A stretch of 64,000 bases of DNA from Opitutales bacterium (GTDB lineage: Bacteria; Verrucomicrobiota; Verrucomicrobiia; Opitutales; UBA953): the NCBI GenBank assembly GCA_017935025.1, contig JAGBIL010000010.1, forward strand, positions 62,001 to 126,000, read 5' to 3'. The position numbers were made by a program, and so were the translations under genes. The notes beneath the pieces were generated by a model. It was not told the origin of the DNA, searched no databases, and was given only the letters and a program-made list of their open reading frames with translations. The number at the start of each line of letters is the position of its first letter. The first letter of the stretch is position 1. Shown piece after piece: positions 46,093-54,827 of the stretch.

Positions 46093-46539
46093 ATGTTGGA
46101 TCAAAAAACAATCGAACTCGTAAAAAGCACTGTTCCCGCGCTCAAGCAGCACGGAACGACAGTTACTCAAACGTTTTACAAAAATATGTTTGAGCAGAAC
46201 CCGGAAGTGAAACCGATGTTTAATATGGCAAAGCAGGCGTCGGGCGCGCAACCTAAGGCGCTTGCGATGGCGGTGCTCGCGGCGGCGCAAAATATCGACA
46301 ACCTTGGGGCTCTCGCTCCCGTCGTGAAGAAAATTGCTGACGTGCACTGCGATTGTCTGGTCAAGGAAGAGCATTATCCGATTGTCGGGAAGCATCTTCT
46401 TGTTGCGATTAAGGAGGTTTTGGGCGATGCTGCGACGGACGAAGTCATTGAGGCTTGGCGCAAGGCGTACTCTGTGATTGCACGTGTTTTCATCGATGCC
46501 GAAAAGGAAGTTTACAAACAACGCGGCGTAGCAATTTAA
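46093..46539 (+). CDS. Single-domain haemoglobin (Vitreoscilla-like)
   Basis: A 148-residue globin without the flavoprotein reductase domain of Hmp. Haem-pocket residues fall at the Hmp/VHb positions: Tyr29 (TFYKNMF), Gln53 and proximal His85 ([10 protein letters not shown]), with YPIVGKHLL after. It likely converts NO to nitrate or delivers oxygen to the terminal oxidase, and needs a separate reductase. The divergent NsrR-like gene suggests induction by NO. cydAB elsewhere in the window would benefit from the same protection. Confidence 0.9.
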   Translation: MLDQKTIELVKSTVPALKQHGTTVTQTFYKNMFEQNPEVKPMFNMAKQASGAQPKALAMAVLAAAQNIDNLGALAPVVKKIADVHCDCLVKEEHYPIVGKHLLVAIKEVLGDAATDEVIEAWRKAYSVIARVFIDAEKEVYKQRGVAI

Positions 46540-46554
46540 GTTGCTTCACCCCGG

Positions 46555-46591
46555 GCTCTCCCGCTCTTTTCGGGCGGGAGAGCTTTTTTTA
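46555..46591 (+). terminator. Terminator of the globin gene
   Basis: GCTCTCCCGC (46555-46564) with GCGGGAGAGC (46574-46583), nine-base loop and T-run. Not built from CGGGAACG. Confidence 0.88.
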
Positions 46592-46661
46592 TCCGCGTTT
46601 TGGCAGAGAAAATCTTTGCGTTCCCGTGTGGGACGGGGCAAAATCGCCATTTTTATTTTTT

Positions 46662-47765
46662 ATGTCAATTTCTTACACAGAACTTGCAAACGCAGTCGTG
46701 CAGAAGATGCCGGTCTACGAGCCCGGAAAGCCGATTGAATACGTTGCGCGCGAATTCGGCTTGGAGCCGGATTCCATCGAAAAAATGGCGTCGAACGAAA
46801 ATCCTTTCGGCGCGTCTCCGAAAGCGGTGGCGGCGGCGCAGGCGGCGCTTGCGGAGATCAATATGTATCCGGACGGCGGGACGATTTTGCTCCGCGACCG
46901 TTTGTCGAAATTCTGGGGTTTGGCGCCGGAACAGTTTTTCATCGGGAACGGCTCGAACGAGGCGTTGATGATTCTCGGGCAAACGTTTCTCAATCCGGAT
47001 TGCGAAGTCATTTACGGCGAGCAGGCGTTTGTCGTTTATAAAATTATGACGACGCTGGCGGGAGCGAAAGCCGTTCCCGTGGCGATGCCGAATTACTGCA
47101 CGGATTTGGATGCGATGCGCGCTGCCGTGACTGAGCGTACTCGCATGATTATCATTACCGAGCCGAACAATCCGCAGGGTACGGCGAGTGATCCCGAGGC
47201 ATTAATCGCGTTTGCGAAAAGCCTGCCGGAGCACGTGATTCTCGTGGTGGACGAGGCGTACGCGGAGTTTTCCTCGAAGGCGGCGGATCTGCGTCCGCTT
47301 ATTGCCGAGGGGCGCAAAATCGTTTGCACGCGCACGTTTTCCAAGCTCTACGGCTTGGCAGGTTTCCGCATCGGTTATATGTACGGCTCGTCGGAAGTTA
47401 TCGGGCTGATGAATCGAGTGCGTCAGCCGTTTAACGTGAATTTGCCGGCACAGGCGGCTGCGATGGCAGCGCTCGACGACACGGAATTTGTCGAAAAAAC
47501 TTTGCGCGGGAACGCCGAGGGCATCAAAACGCTCTACGCCGGATTTGAAAAACTCGGACTGCGTTACGTTCCGACGCAGACGAATTTTATTCTCGTTCAC
47601 GTGGGACCGAACGCGGGAACGGTTTTTGTCGAACTCGAAAAGCGCGGCGTGATTGTGCGTCCGATGAAAGGTTACGGTATGCCGGAAAGCCTCCGCATCA
47701 CAGTCGGTACTCTGGCGCAGAACGCGAAGTTACTCGCGGCGCTCGAAGCGATTCTGAACGCGTAA
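46662..47765 (+). CDS. hisC: Histidinol-phosphate aminotransferase
   Basis: PLP aminotransferase of histidine synthesis (imidazole acetol phosphate and glutamate). The ATG at 46662 begins MSISYTELAN, followed by ASNENPFGASPKAV, the acceptor GNGSNEALMIL, PNNPQGT, DEAYAEF and TRTFSKLYGLAGFRIGY with the PLP lysine, and PNAGTVFVELEKRGVIVRPM. Length is 367 residues. Such enzymes may also use phenylalanine. No other his genes are adjacent. The PpiD-like gene follows after 57 bases. Confidence 0.92.
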   Translation: MSISYTELANAVVQKMPVYEPGKPIEYVAREFGLEPDSIEKMASNENPFGASPKAVAAAQAALAEINMYPDGGTILLRDRLSKFWGLAPEQFFIGNGSNEALMILGQTFLNPDCEVIYGEQAFVVYKIMTTLAGAKAVPVAMPNYCTDLDAMRAAVTERTRMIIITEPNNPQGTASDPEALIAFAKSLPEHVILVVDEAYAEFSSKAADLRPLIAEGRKIVCTRTFSKLYGLAGFRIGYMYGSSEVIGLMNRVRQPFNVNLPAQAAAMAALDDTEFVEKTLRGNAEGIKTLYAGFEKLGLRYVPTQTNFILVHVGPNAGTVFVELEKRGVIVRPMKGYGMPESLRITVGTLAQNAKLLAALEAILNA

Positions 47766-47822
47766 CCGTTTTTGTTTTTTGAAAAAATTTAATTTCTTAA
47801 CCCAACACCTTAATTTTTTACC

Positions 47823-49418
47823 ATGATCGGTTTTTTCCAAAATTCAATGGCGAAGCACCACCGACTGATTTTCGGCGTGCTTCTTGTGTTTATCGTCGTT
47901 TCGTTCGTGTTTTACACGGGCTCGGGCAGCGCGGCGGACTTGCTCGGCATTCGCCGCTCGGCGACCGTGATGGGTGTGAACGTCAGCAATTCCGAGGAAA
48001 CGGCTCCGTACCGCGCGGGCGTTTTGCTCTCGAACGGCGGCCGCCAATACACGGCGCAGGATTTGATTCAGCGCATTTACATGGTGAAAACGGCGGAAGC
48101 ATTTCAGGTGCCGGAACCGACGCAGGCGCAGCTCAGCGCGTATCTTACTGAGGAAGGTTTTTCTACTGAAGTGCTCGAAAATATCAAGCGAAACTTCGAT
48201 ATTTCCGAAGATATCCTGCGCACGATGATTATTCACAACTGGAAACTTCGCCGGTTCCTGCAAACGTTCGGCAACGTTCCCGCCGTGTTTGAAGCGGATG
48301 TTGAGCTCGCGTGGAAGGAAATGAACACGCAGTGGACGGTGGAAATCGCGGAGTTCCCGCGTGAAGCGTGCAACCTTGTCGCCCGCATTCCGGACGACAA
48401 GGAGGCGTTTGAAAAAACGCTTTCCGACTATTATGCCGAGCACAAGGAGGATTTCCGCATCTCGGAACGGGTAAAACTTTCTTACGCTAAAATCGTTCCC
48501 GCCGCCGACAGCATCGCAAAAATTTCCGACCCGACCGATTTTGAGCTTTCCGCGTTTGTCGCCGGAAAATTTAACGACGATGCCGAAAAAGCCGCCGAAG
48601 ATTTGAAAACCAATCGTGCGCTTCGCGTTGCGGAATGGAAAAAATCCCAAGCGCTCGATACCGCCGCCGCCGAGCTTTCCAACAGCCTTTACGAAAAACT
48701 GCCGACGGACATGATCAACCCGCGCGCGCCGGATTTTGCGGACGCGCTCGCCAAGTCCGGGTTCGGGTTTACCGAAATTCCGGCGTTCCCGCGTGACGAA
48801 ATTCCGTCCGGCATCGGCGTTCCCGCAGAAATTCTCCAAAGCGTTGCCGCCGGAGGTTTGAACGAAACGCTCTGGCGTACGGACGCGATTCCGGTCGGCG
48901 ACGCCGTTTATGTCGTTGTTTTCCTCGGAACGGAACCGTCGCGCATTCCCGAACTCAAAGAAGTGCTGGGGGAAGTCACGAACGCGTGGGTCGCGGAAGA
49001 TAAGGAAAGCCAATATGTCGAGCTCGCCGTTAAGAAGGGCGATGCCCTGCGCAAAAGCGTTGCGGAAGGAAAAACGCTGACGCAGGCGGCGACGGACGCC
49101 GGGCTGAAGGTGCAGACTCCGCCGGCGTTTTCGATGCACGGCGTTCCCGAGCAATATCGCGGTGCGGATTTGATCGGCGTGCTCAAAGCCGTTCCCGCAG
49201 GCGAAGTTTCTCCGATGATTCCGGTCGGCGACACCGTTATCTTTGCACGCGTGGTTTCCAAGGACGTTCCCGCCATCGACAAAGCCGGCGACGAATTTAA
49301 GCAGGTTTGGACGCTCTTCAATCAGCAGACGTCGTGGGAAACGTTCCAAGTGCAACTCTTCGACGGACTTGCGGAGCTTTCCGCCCGGCTCGGTCTCAAC
49401 AACGAAGAAGAGCAGTAA
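47823..49418 (+). CDS. Membrane-anchored PpiD/SurA-like periplasmic folding factor
   Basis: A 531-residue protein with one N-terminal transmembrane span (about 15-35: LIFGVLLVFIVVSFVFYTG), then a long periplasmic part. The first part is SurA_N-like helical (MVKTAEAFQVPEPTQAQLSAYLTEEGF), the rest contains a possible parvulin-related region near the C-terminus (AVPAGEVSPMIPVGDTVIFARV), but a clear PPIase active site cannot be seen. This is the layout of PpiD, which helps newly exported proteins at the Sec translocon. Chaperone function is inferred; isomerase activity is doubtful. Confidence 0.75.
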   Translation: MIGFFQNSMAKHHRLIFGVLLVFIVVSFVFYTGSGSAADLLGIRRSATVMGVNVSNSEETAPYRAGVLLSNGGRQYTAQDLIQRIYMVKTAEAFQVPEPTQAQLSAYLTEEGFSTEVLENIKRNFDISEDILRTMIIHNWKLRRFLQTFGNVPAVFEADVELAWKEMNTQWTVEIAEFPREACNLVARIPDDKEAFEKTLSDYYAEHKEDFRISERVKLSYAKIVPAADSIAKISDPTDFELSAFVAGKFNDDAEKAAEDLKTNRALRVAEWKKSQALDTAAAELSNSLYEKLPTDMINPRAPDFADALAKSGFGFTEIPAFPRDEIPSGIGVPAEILQSVAAGGLNETLWRTDAIPVGDAVYVVVFLGTEPSRIPELKEVLGEVTNAWVAEDKESQYVELAVKKGDALRKSVAEGKTLTQAATDAGLKVQTPPAFSMHGVPEQYRGADLIGVLKAVPAGEVSPMIPVGDTVIFARVVSKDVPAIDKAGDEFKQVWTLFNQQTSWETFQVQLFDGLAELSARLGLNNEEEQ

Positions 49419-49444
49419 GCGGTTTCGCTAAACCGTGAATGCAC

Positions 49445-49482
49445 AAAAAAGACAGGCGAGTGATTCGCCTGTCTTTTTTTTT
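49445..49482 (+). terminator. Terminator of the PpiD-like gene
   Basis: GACAGGCGA (49451-49459) with TCGCCTGTC (49465-49473), five-base loop, flanking A and T runs make it usable in both directions. Confidence 0.88.
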
Positions 49483-49513
49483 CTGTTTTTATGCGTCGGC
49501 TTTTGCGGGCGGT

Positions 49514-50959
49514 TTAGCCCATTAAGCCGCAGACGAGAACGACGGCGATCCCGACAGGTGCGACAAAGCGGAGGATGAAGCGATACGTTTTGAAGAAGCG
49601 CAACGGAATCGTTCCCGCGTTGGAAAGTTCCGCCGCTAAAATCTTTTTGTCAAGATACCATCCCGCGAAAAGCGAAATGAAAATCCCGCCGATCGGCATC
49701 ATCAGTTTCGCCGTGATGTAATCAAGGAAATCGAAGAAATTGAGTCCGAAAATTACCAGGGAAGTTTCCGAGCCGAGCGAGTAGGAGCAGAGCACGCCGA
49801 GGAAAATGACTCCGGCGGAAATCACTGTTACGGCAAACGGGCGCGCGATGCGGTATTCCTGATGAAGAACGGAATTTCCCGCAGAGGATTTGTGCAGGCG
49901 GATGGGTTTCGGGAGCGTTACCCGAACTTCTTCGTGAACAAATGCCGTGATGACTTCGAGGAGCGAAATGGTTGAGGTCAGGGATGCCAAAACCAGAAGC
50001 AGAAAGAAGAAAATCGACCAGAGCTGGGCGGCGGGAAGCGACTGCAAGAGTTGCGGGATCGCAATGAAGACGAGCCCCGGACCGCCGGCTTTCAGCGTTT
50101 CCGCCATGGAGCCCGGATCCGTCGTGAGTGCGAACGCGGCGGGGAAAATCATTACGCCGGCGAGCAGGGCGACGGACGCGTCCAGCGTCGCCATCGTTCC
50201 CGCAGTTTTTGCCAGGCGGACATCTTTCCCGAAGTACGACGCGTAGGTCATCAGGCAACCCATGCCGACGGAAAGCGAGAAGAAGCTCTGTCCGAGCGCG
50301 TCGGTCAGAATGCGCGCTCCCGCGCTACTTGCATTTTCCAGATTCGGTGCGAAAAGATACGCAAGCCCTTCACCGGCCCCGGGAAGCGTAACTGCGCGGA
50401 CACAGAGAATGATCATCACGAGGAAGAGTAGGGGCATCATGAGTTTGCTTGCGAGCTCAATGCCTTTTTTCACTCCGAATGCGACAATGCCCGCCGTGCT
50501 GATCATGAAGACCGCCATCCAGAAAATTTGCGTTCCCGGGCTGTTGCGCAGTCGGTCAAAAAGTGCGGCAAAATCCTGCGTACGACCGAGTTCTCCCGTA
50601 ATCGAGAGTGCGAGATATTCCATTGTCCAGCCCGAAACCACCATGTAAAAGCCCATGATGAGGAAGGCGGCGATAATCGCGAAATAGCCGAAGTAGTGGA
50701 ATTTTTTTCCGGGGGCGAGATTGCGGTACGTTCCCGCGGAGTTGGCTTTGCCCGCGCGCCCGAGAATGAATTCCGCCAACACGATGGGCATCCCGAAAAA
50801 CGCGACGCATGCCAGATATACAAACACGAAAATCGCACCGCCGTCTTGTGCCGTTTGGCTGGGGAAACGCCAAATATTTCCCAGCCCGATCGCGGAGCCG
50901 GCCGTGGCGGCGATAATTCCGAGTTTGGTTCCAAAGGTGACGCGAACTTTTTGATCCAT
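49514..50959 (-). CDS. Sodium-dependent transporter, NSS (SNF) family
   Basis: A 481-residue LeuT-fold sodium symporter for amino acids or related amines. The first span carries the sodium/substrate site GSAIGLGNIWRFP; further landmarks are GGAIFVFVYL and SFFSLSVGMGCLMTYASYF (span 6-7). Twelve hydrophobic segments can be counted. Substrate cannot be predicted; tryptophan- and tyrosine-type bacterial members are possible. It converges on the PpiD-like gene and diverges from infC. Confidence 0.92.
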   Translation of the reverse strand: MDQKVRVTFGTKLGIIAATAGSAIGLGNIWRFPSQTAQDGGAIFVFVYLACVAFFGMPIVLAEFILGRAGKANSAGTYRNLAPGKKFHYFGYFAIIAAFLIMGFYMVVSGWTMEYLALSITGELGRTQDFAALFDRLRNSPGTQIFWMAVFMISTAGIVAFGVKKGIELASKLMMPLLFLVMIILCVRAVTLPGAGEGLAYLFAPNLENASSAGARILTDALGQSFFSLSVGMGCLMTYASYFGKDVRLAKTAGTMATLDASVALLAGVMIFPAAFALTTDPGSMAETLKAGGPGLVFIAIPQLLQSLPAAQLWSIFFFLLLVLASLTSTISLLEVITAFVHEEVRVTLPKPIRLHKSSAGNSVLHQEYRIARPFAVTVISAGVIFLGVLCSYSLGSETSLVIFGLNFFDFLDYITAKLMMPIGGIFISLFAGWYLDKKILAAELSNAGTIPLRFFKTYRFILRFVAPVGIAVVLVCGLMG

Positions 50960-51107
50960 TCAAAAATCTTCTCAATTCTTTTCGGAAAAAGAAAGTTTTT
51001 TCACGTTCCCGACTTCGGGAAAACAAGTATTGTGTTGAACACAAAGCATTTTTGGGGCAAAGTTTTGCGCACCAAAGCTATATTTTCTTTATAAAATAAA
51101 TTACTGA

Positions 51108-51782
51108 ATGGCAGCACCGAAGCAGTTCGGCGGAAACAATAATTCCGCCCGTCCGGGTCAGAACCGCGGATCGTATAATCGAAATAATAACCGCCGGGAT
51201 ATGGGGCCGCGCCGCAACGAGCGCATTCGAGTTCCCGAAATTCGCGTTATCGGACCGCGCGGGGAACAACTCGGAATCATGGCTACGTCGTCCGCGCTTT
51301 CCCTCGCGAAGGCACACGATCTTGATTTGCTCGAAATTGCCCCGAATGCTCAGCCGCCCGTTTGCCGTATCGTTGACTACGGAAAGTATCTTTACGAAGA
51401 AGCAAAAAAGCAAAAACAGCAGAAGCAATCCGCGACCAAGCTTAAAGAAGTTAAAATGCGTCCGCGCATTGACGAGCATGATCTCATGGTTAAGGTTCGC
51501 CGTGCGGAAATGTTCCTTTTCAACGGGAACAAAGTGAAAGTAACGCTCATGTTCCGCATTCGCGAACTCGAACATCCGGAATTCGGTTTTGAAGCTATCC
51601 AGCGACTCGTCGAGGCCGTTTCGCACATTGGCGTGCTTGATAGCAAACCGAAGTTACAGGGGCGCGCGATTACGGCGATGCTTTCGCCTGTTGCTCAAGC
51701 AAAACGCAAACTCGTCCACAATTCTTCGCCGCTTGAAGATGATGATCTCGGCGAAGATGAAGAAGTCGTCGACGAGGAATAA
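51108..51782 (+). CDS. infC: Translation initiation factor IF-3
   Basis: Factor that holds 30S subunits free and checks the initiator tRNA. The core has ERIRVPEIRVIGPRGEQLGIM, then KEVKMRPRIDEHDLMVKVRRAEMFL and GNKVKVTLMFRIRELEHPEFG. It has a Gly/Asn/Arg-rich N-terminal extension (1-36) and an acidic tail (EDDDLGEDEEVVDEE) that E. coli IF-3 lacks. In most bacteria infC precedes rpmI and rplT; here they are absent and a terminator follows directly, so the operon is split. Start codon is ATG at 51108. Confidence 0.95.
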   Translation: MAAPKQFGGNNNSARPGQNRGSYNRNNNRRDMGPRRNERIRVPEIRVIGPRGEQLGIMATSSALSLAKAHDLDLLEIAPNAQPPVCRIVDYGKYLYEEAKKQKQQKQSATKLKEVKMRPRIDEHDLMVKVRRAEMFLFNGNKVKVTLMFRIRELEHPEFGFEAIQRLVEAVSHIGVLDSKPKLQGRAITAMLSPVAQAKRKLVHNSSPLEDDDLGEDEEVVDEE

Positions 51783-51835
51783 TAACAGCAGGGGGCTTCG
51801 AAAAGATTTTGTCGTTTCCGCTTCCCGATTTTCTT

Positions 51836-51881
51836 CAAAAACCGTTCCCGCAGGAAAACCTCTGCGGGAACGGTTTTTTTT
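51836..51881 (+). terminator. Terminator of infC built from an inverted GCGGGAACG pair
   Basis: AAAAACCGTTCCCGCAG (51837-51853) with CTGCGGGAACGGTTTTT (51862-51878), eight-base loop, then T-run. Confidence 0.92.
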
Positions 51882-51952
51882 GCCTTCGGAAAGTCTACTG
51901 AATTTGTGGATAAATGTTGACGTTTCGGAAAAAGGGAAATGCTATTTCCGAC

Positions 51953-53392
51953 ATGATTTACCCCGAACTTCTCAAAAAAGTCGTATTGTCGTGCATTGTT
52001 TTTTCATGCGTTCCCGCGTTGCTTCCTGCGGCGGGCACGGAGCCGACAATGAAAATATCCATTTCTTCGACACTTCCCGCTATGGAGGGCGCAGAGCGTG
52101 CGGTGCTTTTTAATGCGCGTTCGTCGGAGGGAGAGCAGGATACTATTTTTACGGTTGTTGTAGAAAAGAAACCGATTCCTCGTAAAGAATTTATTCTTGT
52201 TGAGCCGCCGACCGTGGTGTGGAAGAGCAACGGAGTTTGGCATGAGTCTGAAGTTTTGGACGAAAAAGGAAGAGTAGATCCGTTCAAGCGTCGAATTTCG
52301 TTGAAACAAAAATCGGATTGGGGAAAAGAAGACAGGCTTTCTGCTACAGTCCACTATTATGAAGTGCGGGAGCATCCGCTTCCTACGAATCCGGACGGAA
52401 GTCCGGCGGATAACGGTCCTTATTGGCTCGCGTCCGATACAGATTCTCTTATCGCGGTTGCCCCGGAGGTGGAAATAGAAAGTATCACGTTTAACCACAT
52501 TCCCGGGAACAGCGATAGCGACGGGATAGATTTACGAAGTGATTATAAAGGAAACGACATCGTCGGACCGGAATGGACGCCTGCGGGAACGCAAGCCGTA
52601 GCTTATCGAGCGGGCGTCCGCCCGACGGTGAAAGTGAATTTTAAATTGCTTCCGGAGCGCTTGACGCGGGTGAAAGCAAAGGCAACGGAAACCGGGCTTG
52701 GGTTAACTTGGGGAATTGCGGAAGCATGGACCGATAGTGGCAATGGACAATTCTCGGGGGTAACATCTGTTTCATCGGAGGTGAACAAAGGCAATGTAAC
52801 ATGGTCGTGGTCTGCCACCGGTTTTAACGGTGTTCCCGTGAGCGGCTGGAATAATTTCCGGAAAACGGAATTTCCCGTCTACAAAATCTTGGACAAACCG
52901 CAACTTCCTTGGCAAGAAGGCGCGGGAACGCAAAAACCGTGGATAAAAGCGTTGGATCAAGTTATTTCCGATTGGCGTTGTGCTGGTGCTATAGGTCCGA
53001 AGGAGGTGATCGCGCGCTTAACAAAAGCACTTTACGAGAAACCCTATGACCCAAATATTCATTGCCTTGATCGGAAGGGAATTTTTAGCTTTTCAGCTTT
53101 TTCTGGAGACGAATCGGTCAACTGCATGGATTCTGCATGCGGATTGACTTCTGCGTGTGCAGTTGTTGGCGTTAAACCGCTTCCCATTCAACATACGGAT
53201 GTAGGACTCAATTTGCCAAATGGTTACAGATGGGATTATCATTGTTATACAATTTTTGACGGGCACGTCTATGATAGTTGCCAGATTGTTACGCCTCTGC
53301 ACTGTGGGACTCCTTCTCTCCTTTACAGAAAAGCTCTCAACGAATCCGAAAATTCAAAAATGCATGTTATTCTAATTAAATCGTTACAATGA
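51953..53392 (+). CDS. Secreted protein of unknown function with transglutaminase-like C-terminal triad
   Basis: A 479-residue exported protein; the signal peptide covers about 1-26 (ends PALLPAAG). The middle contains beta-rich, Ig-like sequence (for example SGVTSVSSEVNKGNVTWSWSATG). The C-terminal 110 residues show NCMDSACGLTSACAVVG, then WDYHCYTIFDGHVYDSC: a Cys, His and Asp in the order and spacing expected of a transglutaminase or papain-like fold. Activity is inferred only. It opens a run of three same-strand genes for large secreted proteins, and its last 300 bases and the start of the next gene are unusually AT-rich. Confidence 0.6.
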   Translation: MIYPELLKKVVLSCIVFSCVPALLPAAGTEPTMKISISSTLPAMEGAERAVLFNARSSEGEQDTIFTVVVEKKPIPRKEFILVEPPTVVWKSNGVWHESEVLDEKGRVDPFKRRISLKQKSDWGKEDRLSATVHYYEVREHPLPTNPDGSPADNGPYWLASDTDSLIAVAPEVEIESITFNHIPGNSDSDGIDLRSDYKGNDIVGPEWTPAGTQAVAYRAGVRPTVKVNFKLLPERLTRVKAKATETGLGLTWGIAEAWTDSGNGQFSGVTSVSSEVNKGNVTWSWSATGFNGVPVSGWNNFRKTEFPVYKILDKPQLPWQEGAGTQKPWIKALDQVISDWRCAGAIGPKEVIARLTKALYEKPYDPNIHCLDRKGIFSFSAFSGDESVNCMDSACGLTSACAVVGVKPLPIQHTDVGLNLPNGYRWDYHCYTIFDGHVYDSCQIVTPLHCGTPSLLYRKALNESENSKMHVILIKSLQ

Positions 53393-54804
53393 ATCCCCTT
53401 ATACGTTGTTTGTTATTGTTAGCAGTGTCTATTTCTTCGCTTTTAGCTGACGATTTGGAAAAGATTCTTTTGGAAGAATCTTCAAAAAAATCATATTTAG
53501 AGTGGCAGGAAGATTACATGGATTCGCCTGTCGGTATGAAGAAGAGGAAAATAATCACAGATACGTTTGGATTCCCGAAGAATCTTTCGGAGAAGTCGTG
53601 TATCCCTGCAGATGCTTTTTTTGAGAAATTTTGGGGGACATCAAAGGTTCTTGTAACAGAAAAATCAAGAGACGAGGACGGTTTTTTAATTCAAATCTTT
53701 TTTGCAGGGGAGGTTTGTACGGATGGCTACCTGTTTCTTAGGGTGACGGACGATCCGGTGAAGACGCTTTCTTCTGTCGTGTCCTTTCACTCTTCAGAGT
53801 TTAAGCATTCTTTGTCTGCATTTGAACCGATGGAGATTGGCGGCTTCGGATTACAGACAAAATCCGGTCATTTTTTAGCGTTTATCAGGAAAAATCTCTA
53901 TGTGGATGTTTGTTTTAAGGTAGACGATAAATTGAACCTTAGAAATCAGTTAATGAACGTTGCTCGTGAAATTGATGCCTTGCTCTGCGGGGAAGCGGAA
54001 TTTTTGCCGAAAGATGCTCCGGAATTGGCAGAGATACGCAAGGCTTGGGAGCATGAGTTGGAGCGGCACAGGCAGAAGTCCCACGAAGACTATTTAAAGC
54101 GCCAGCAGGAATGGATGGCGCAGGAACGCAAAAGAAAAGCGGAAGAGCTGAAAACGCTTTCTCTCGCCCCGACGCACCAGCGAGAAACCTACAAAAACTT
54201 GGAGACACGCTTTGAGCTTTTGAAGAATCACTTGAAGCCGCGCCGCGTTCCCGCGGGAACGCGCGACCCGGATGCGTGGAAAAAACTTTCGCTAAAAACG
54301 GTAGAGCCGCTTTTCACGAAATACGAGTTTTCGGAAAAAGGAGTCTGGCATCCTTTTAATTTCGGTTTTTCAACGTGGCGTAAGGACAAGGAATTTCTGA
54401 AAGTAAAGCCGCGTGGCGTGTCGTTCAGCGTGGAAATAGCACACGCGAAAGATTTTGCGCAAGCGTGGGATTGGGCGCTGTATTTTCGTTTAAAATACAG
54501 CGCGGAAACGGAGCAGCGTGCGCGCCTCTCGATGTCGCAACTTGCGCAGGCGACGAATCAAAATGCGTTCCCGCGTCTCGGCGACATCAATATTTCGTGG
54601 CGCGGGCGGATGGATTCGTCGTTTCTTCCCGAGGAAGAAACCGCCGAATCGCTAATCATCTTCATTCGGGGGACGACGGTGGTTTGCGTCCGTTCCGAGC
54701 GCACGGATTCCTCCGCGCTTCCGCTTGCGCGTCTTTTGGACAAACAGCTTGTCGACGGCACCGCCCTCGAGCCCGACGAATTTTACCTTCCGTCCACATT
54801 TTAA
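53389..54804 (+). CDS. Secreted protein of unknown function
   Basis: A 471-residue protein starting in an ATGA overlap with the preceding gene. It has a short signal peptide (hydrophobic to about 20, ending SLLADD). A charged helical stretch lies near 215-265 (HELERHRQKSHEDYLKRQQEW), likely coiled coil. No family is recognised. Base composition changes within it: the first 850 bases are AT-rich and lack CGGGAACG words; from about 54240 the usual composition returns, including a perfect 20-bp palindrome of the word at 54244-54263. Confidence 0.65.
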   Translation: MNPLIRCLLLLAVSISSLLADDLEKILLEESSKKSYLEWQEDYMDSPVGMKKRKIITDTFGFPKNLSEKSCIPADAFFEKFWGTSKVLVTEKSRDEDGFLIQIFFAGEVCTDGYLFLRVTDDPVKTLSSVVSFHSSEFKHSLSAFEPMEIGGFGLQTKSGHFLAFIRKNLYVDVCFKVDDKLNLRNQLMNVAREIDALLCGEAEFLPKDAPELAEIRKAWEHELERHRQKSHEDYLKRQQEWMAQERKRKAEELKTLSLAPTHQRETYKNLETRFELLKNHLKPRRVPAGTRDPDAWKKLSLKTVEPLFTKYEFSEKGVWHPFNFGFSTWRKDKEFLKVKPRGVSFSVEIAHAKDFAQAWDWALYFRLKYSAETEQRARLSMSQLAQATNQNAFPRLGDINISWRGRMDSSFLPEEETAESLIIFIRGTTVVCVRSERTDSSALPLARLLDKQLVDGTALEPDEFYLPSTF

Positions 54805-54827
54805 AATCTCAAATCCTACTTGCTCTT

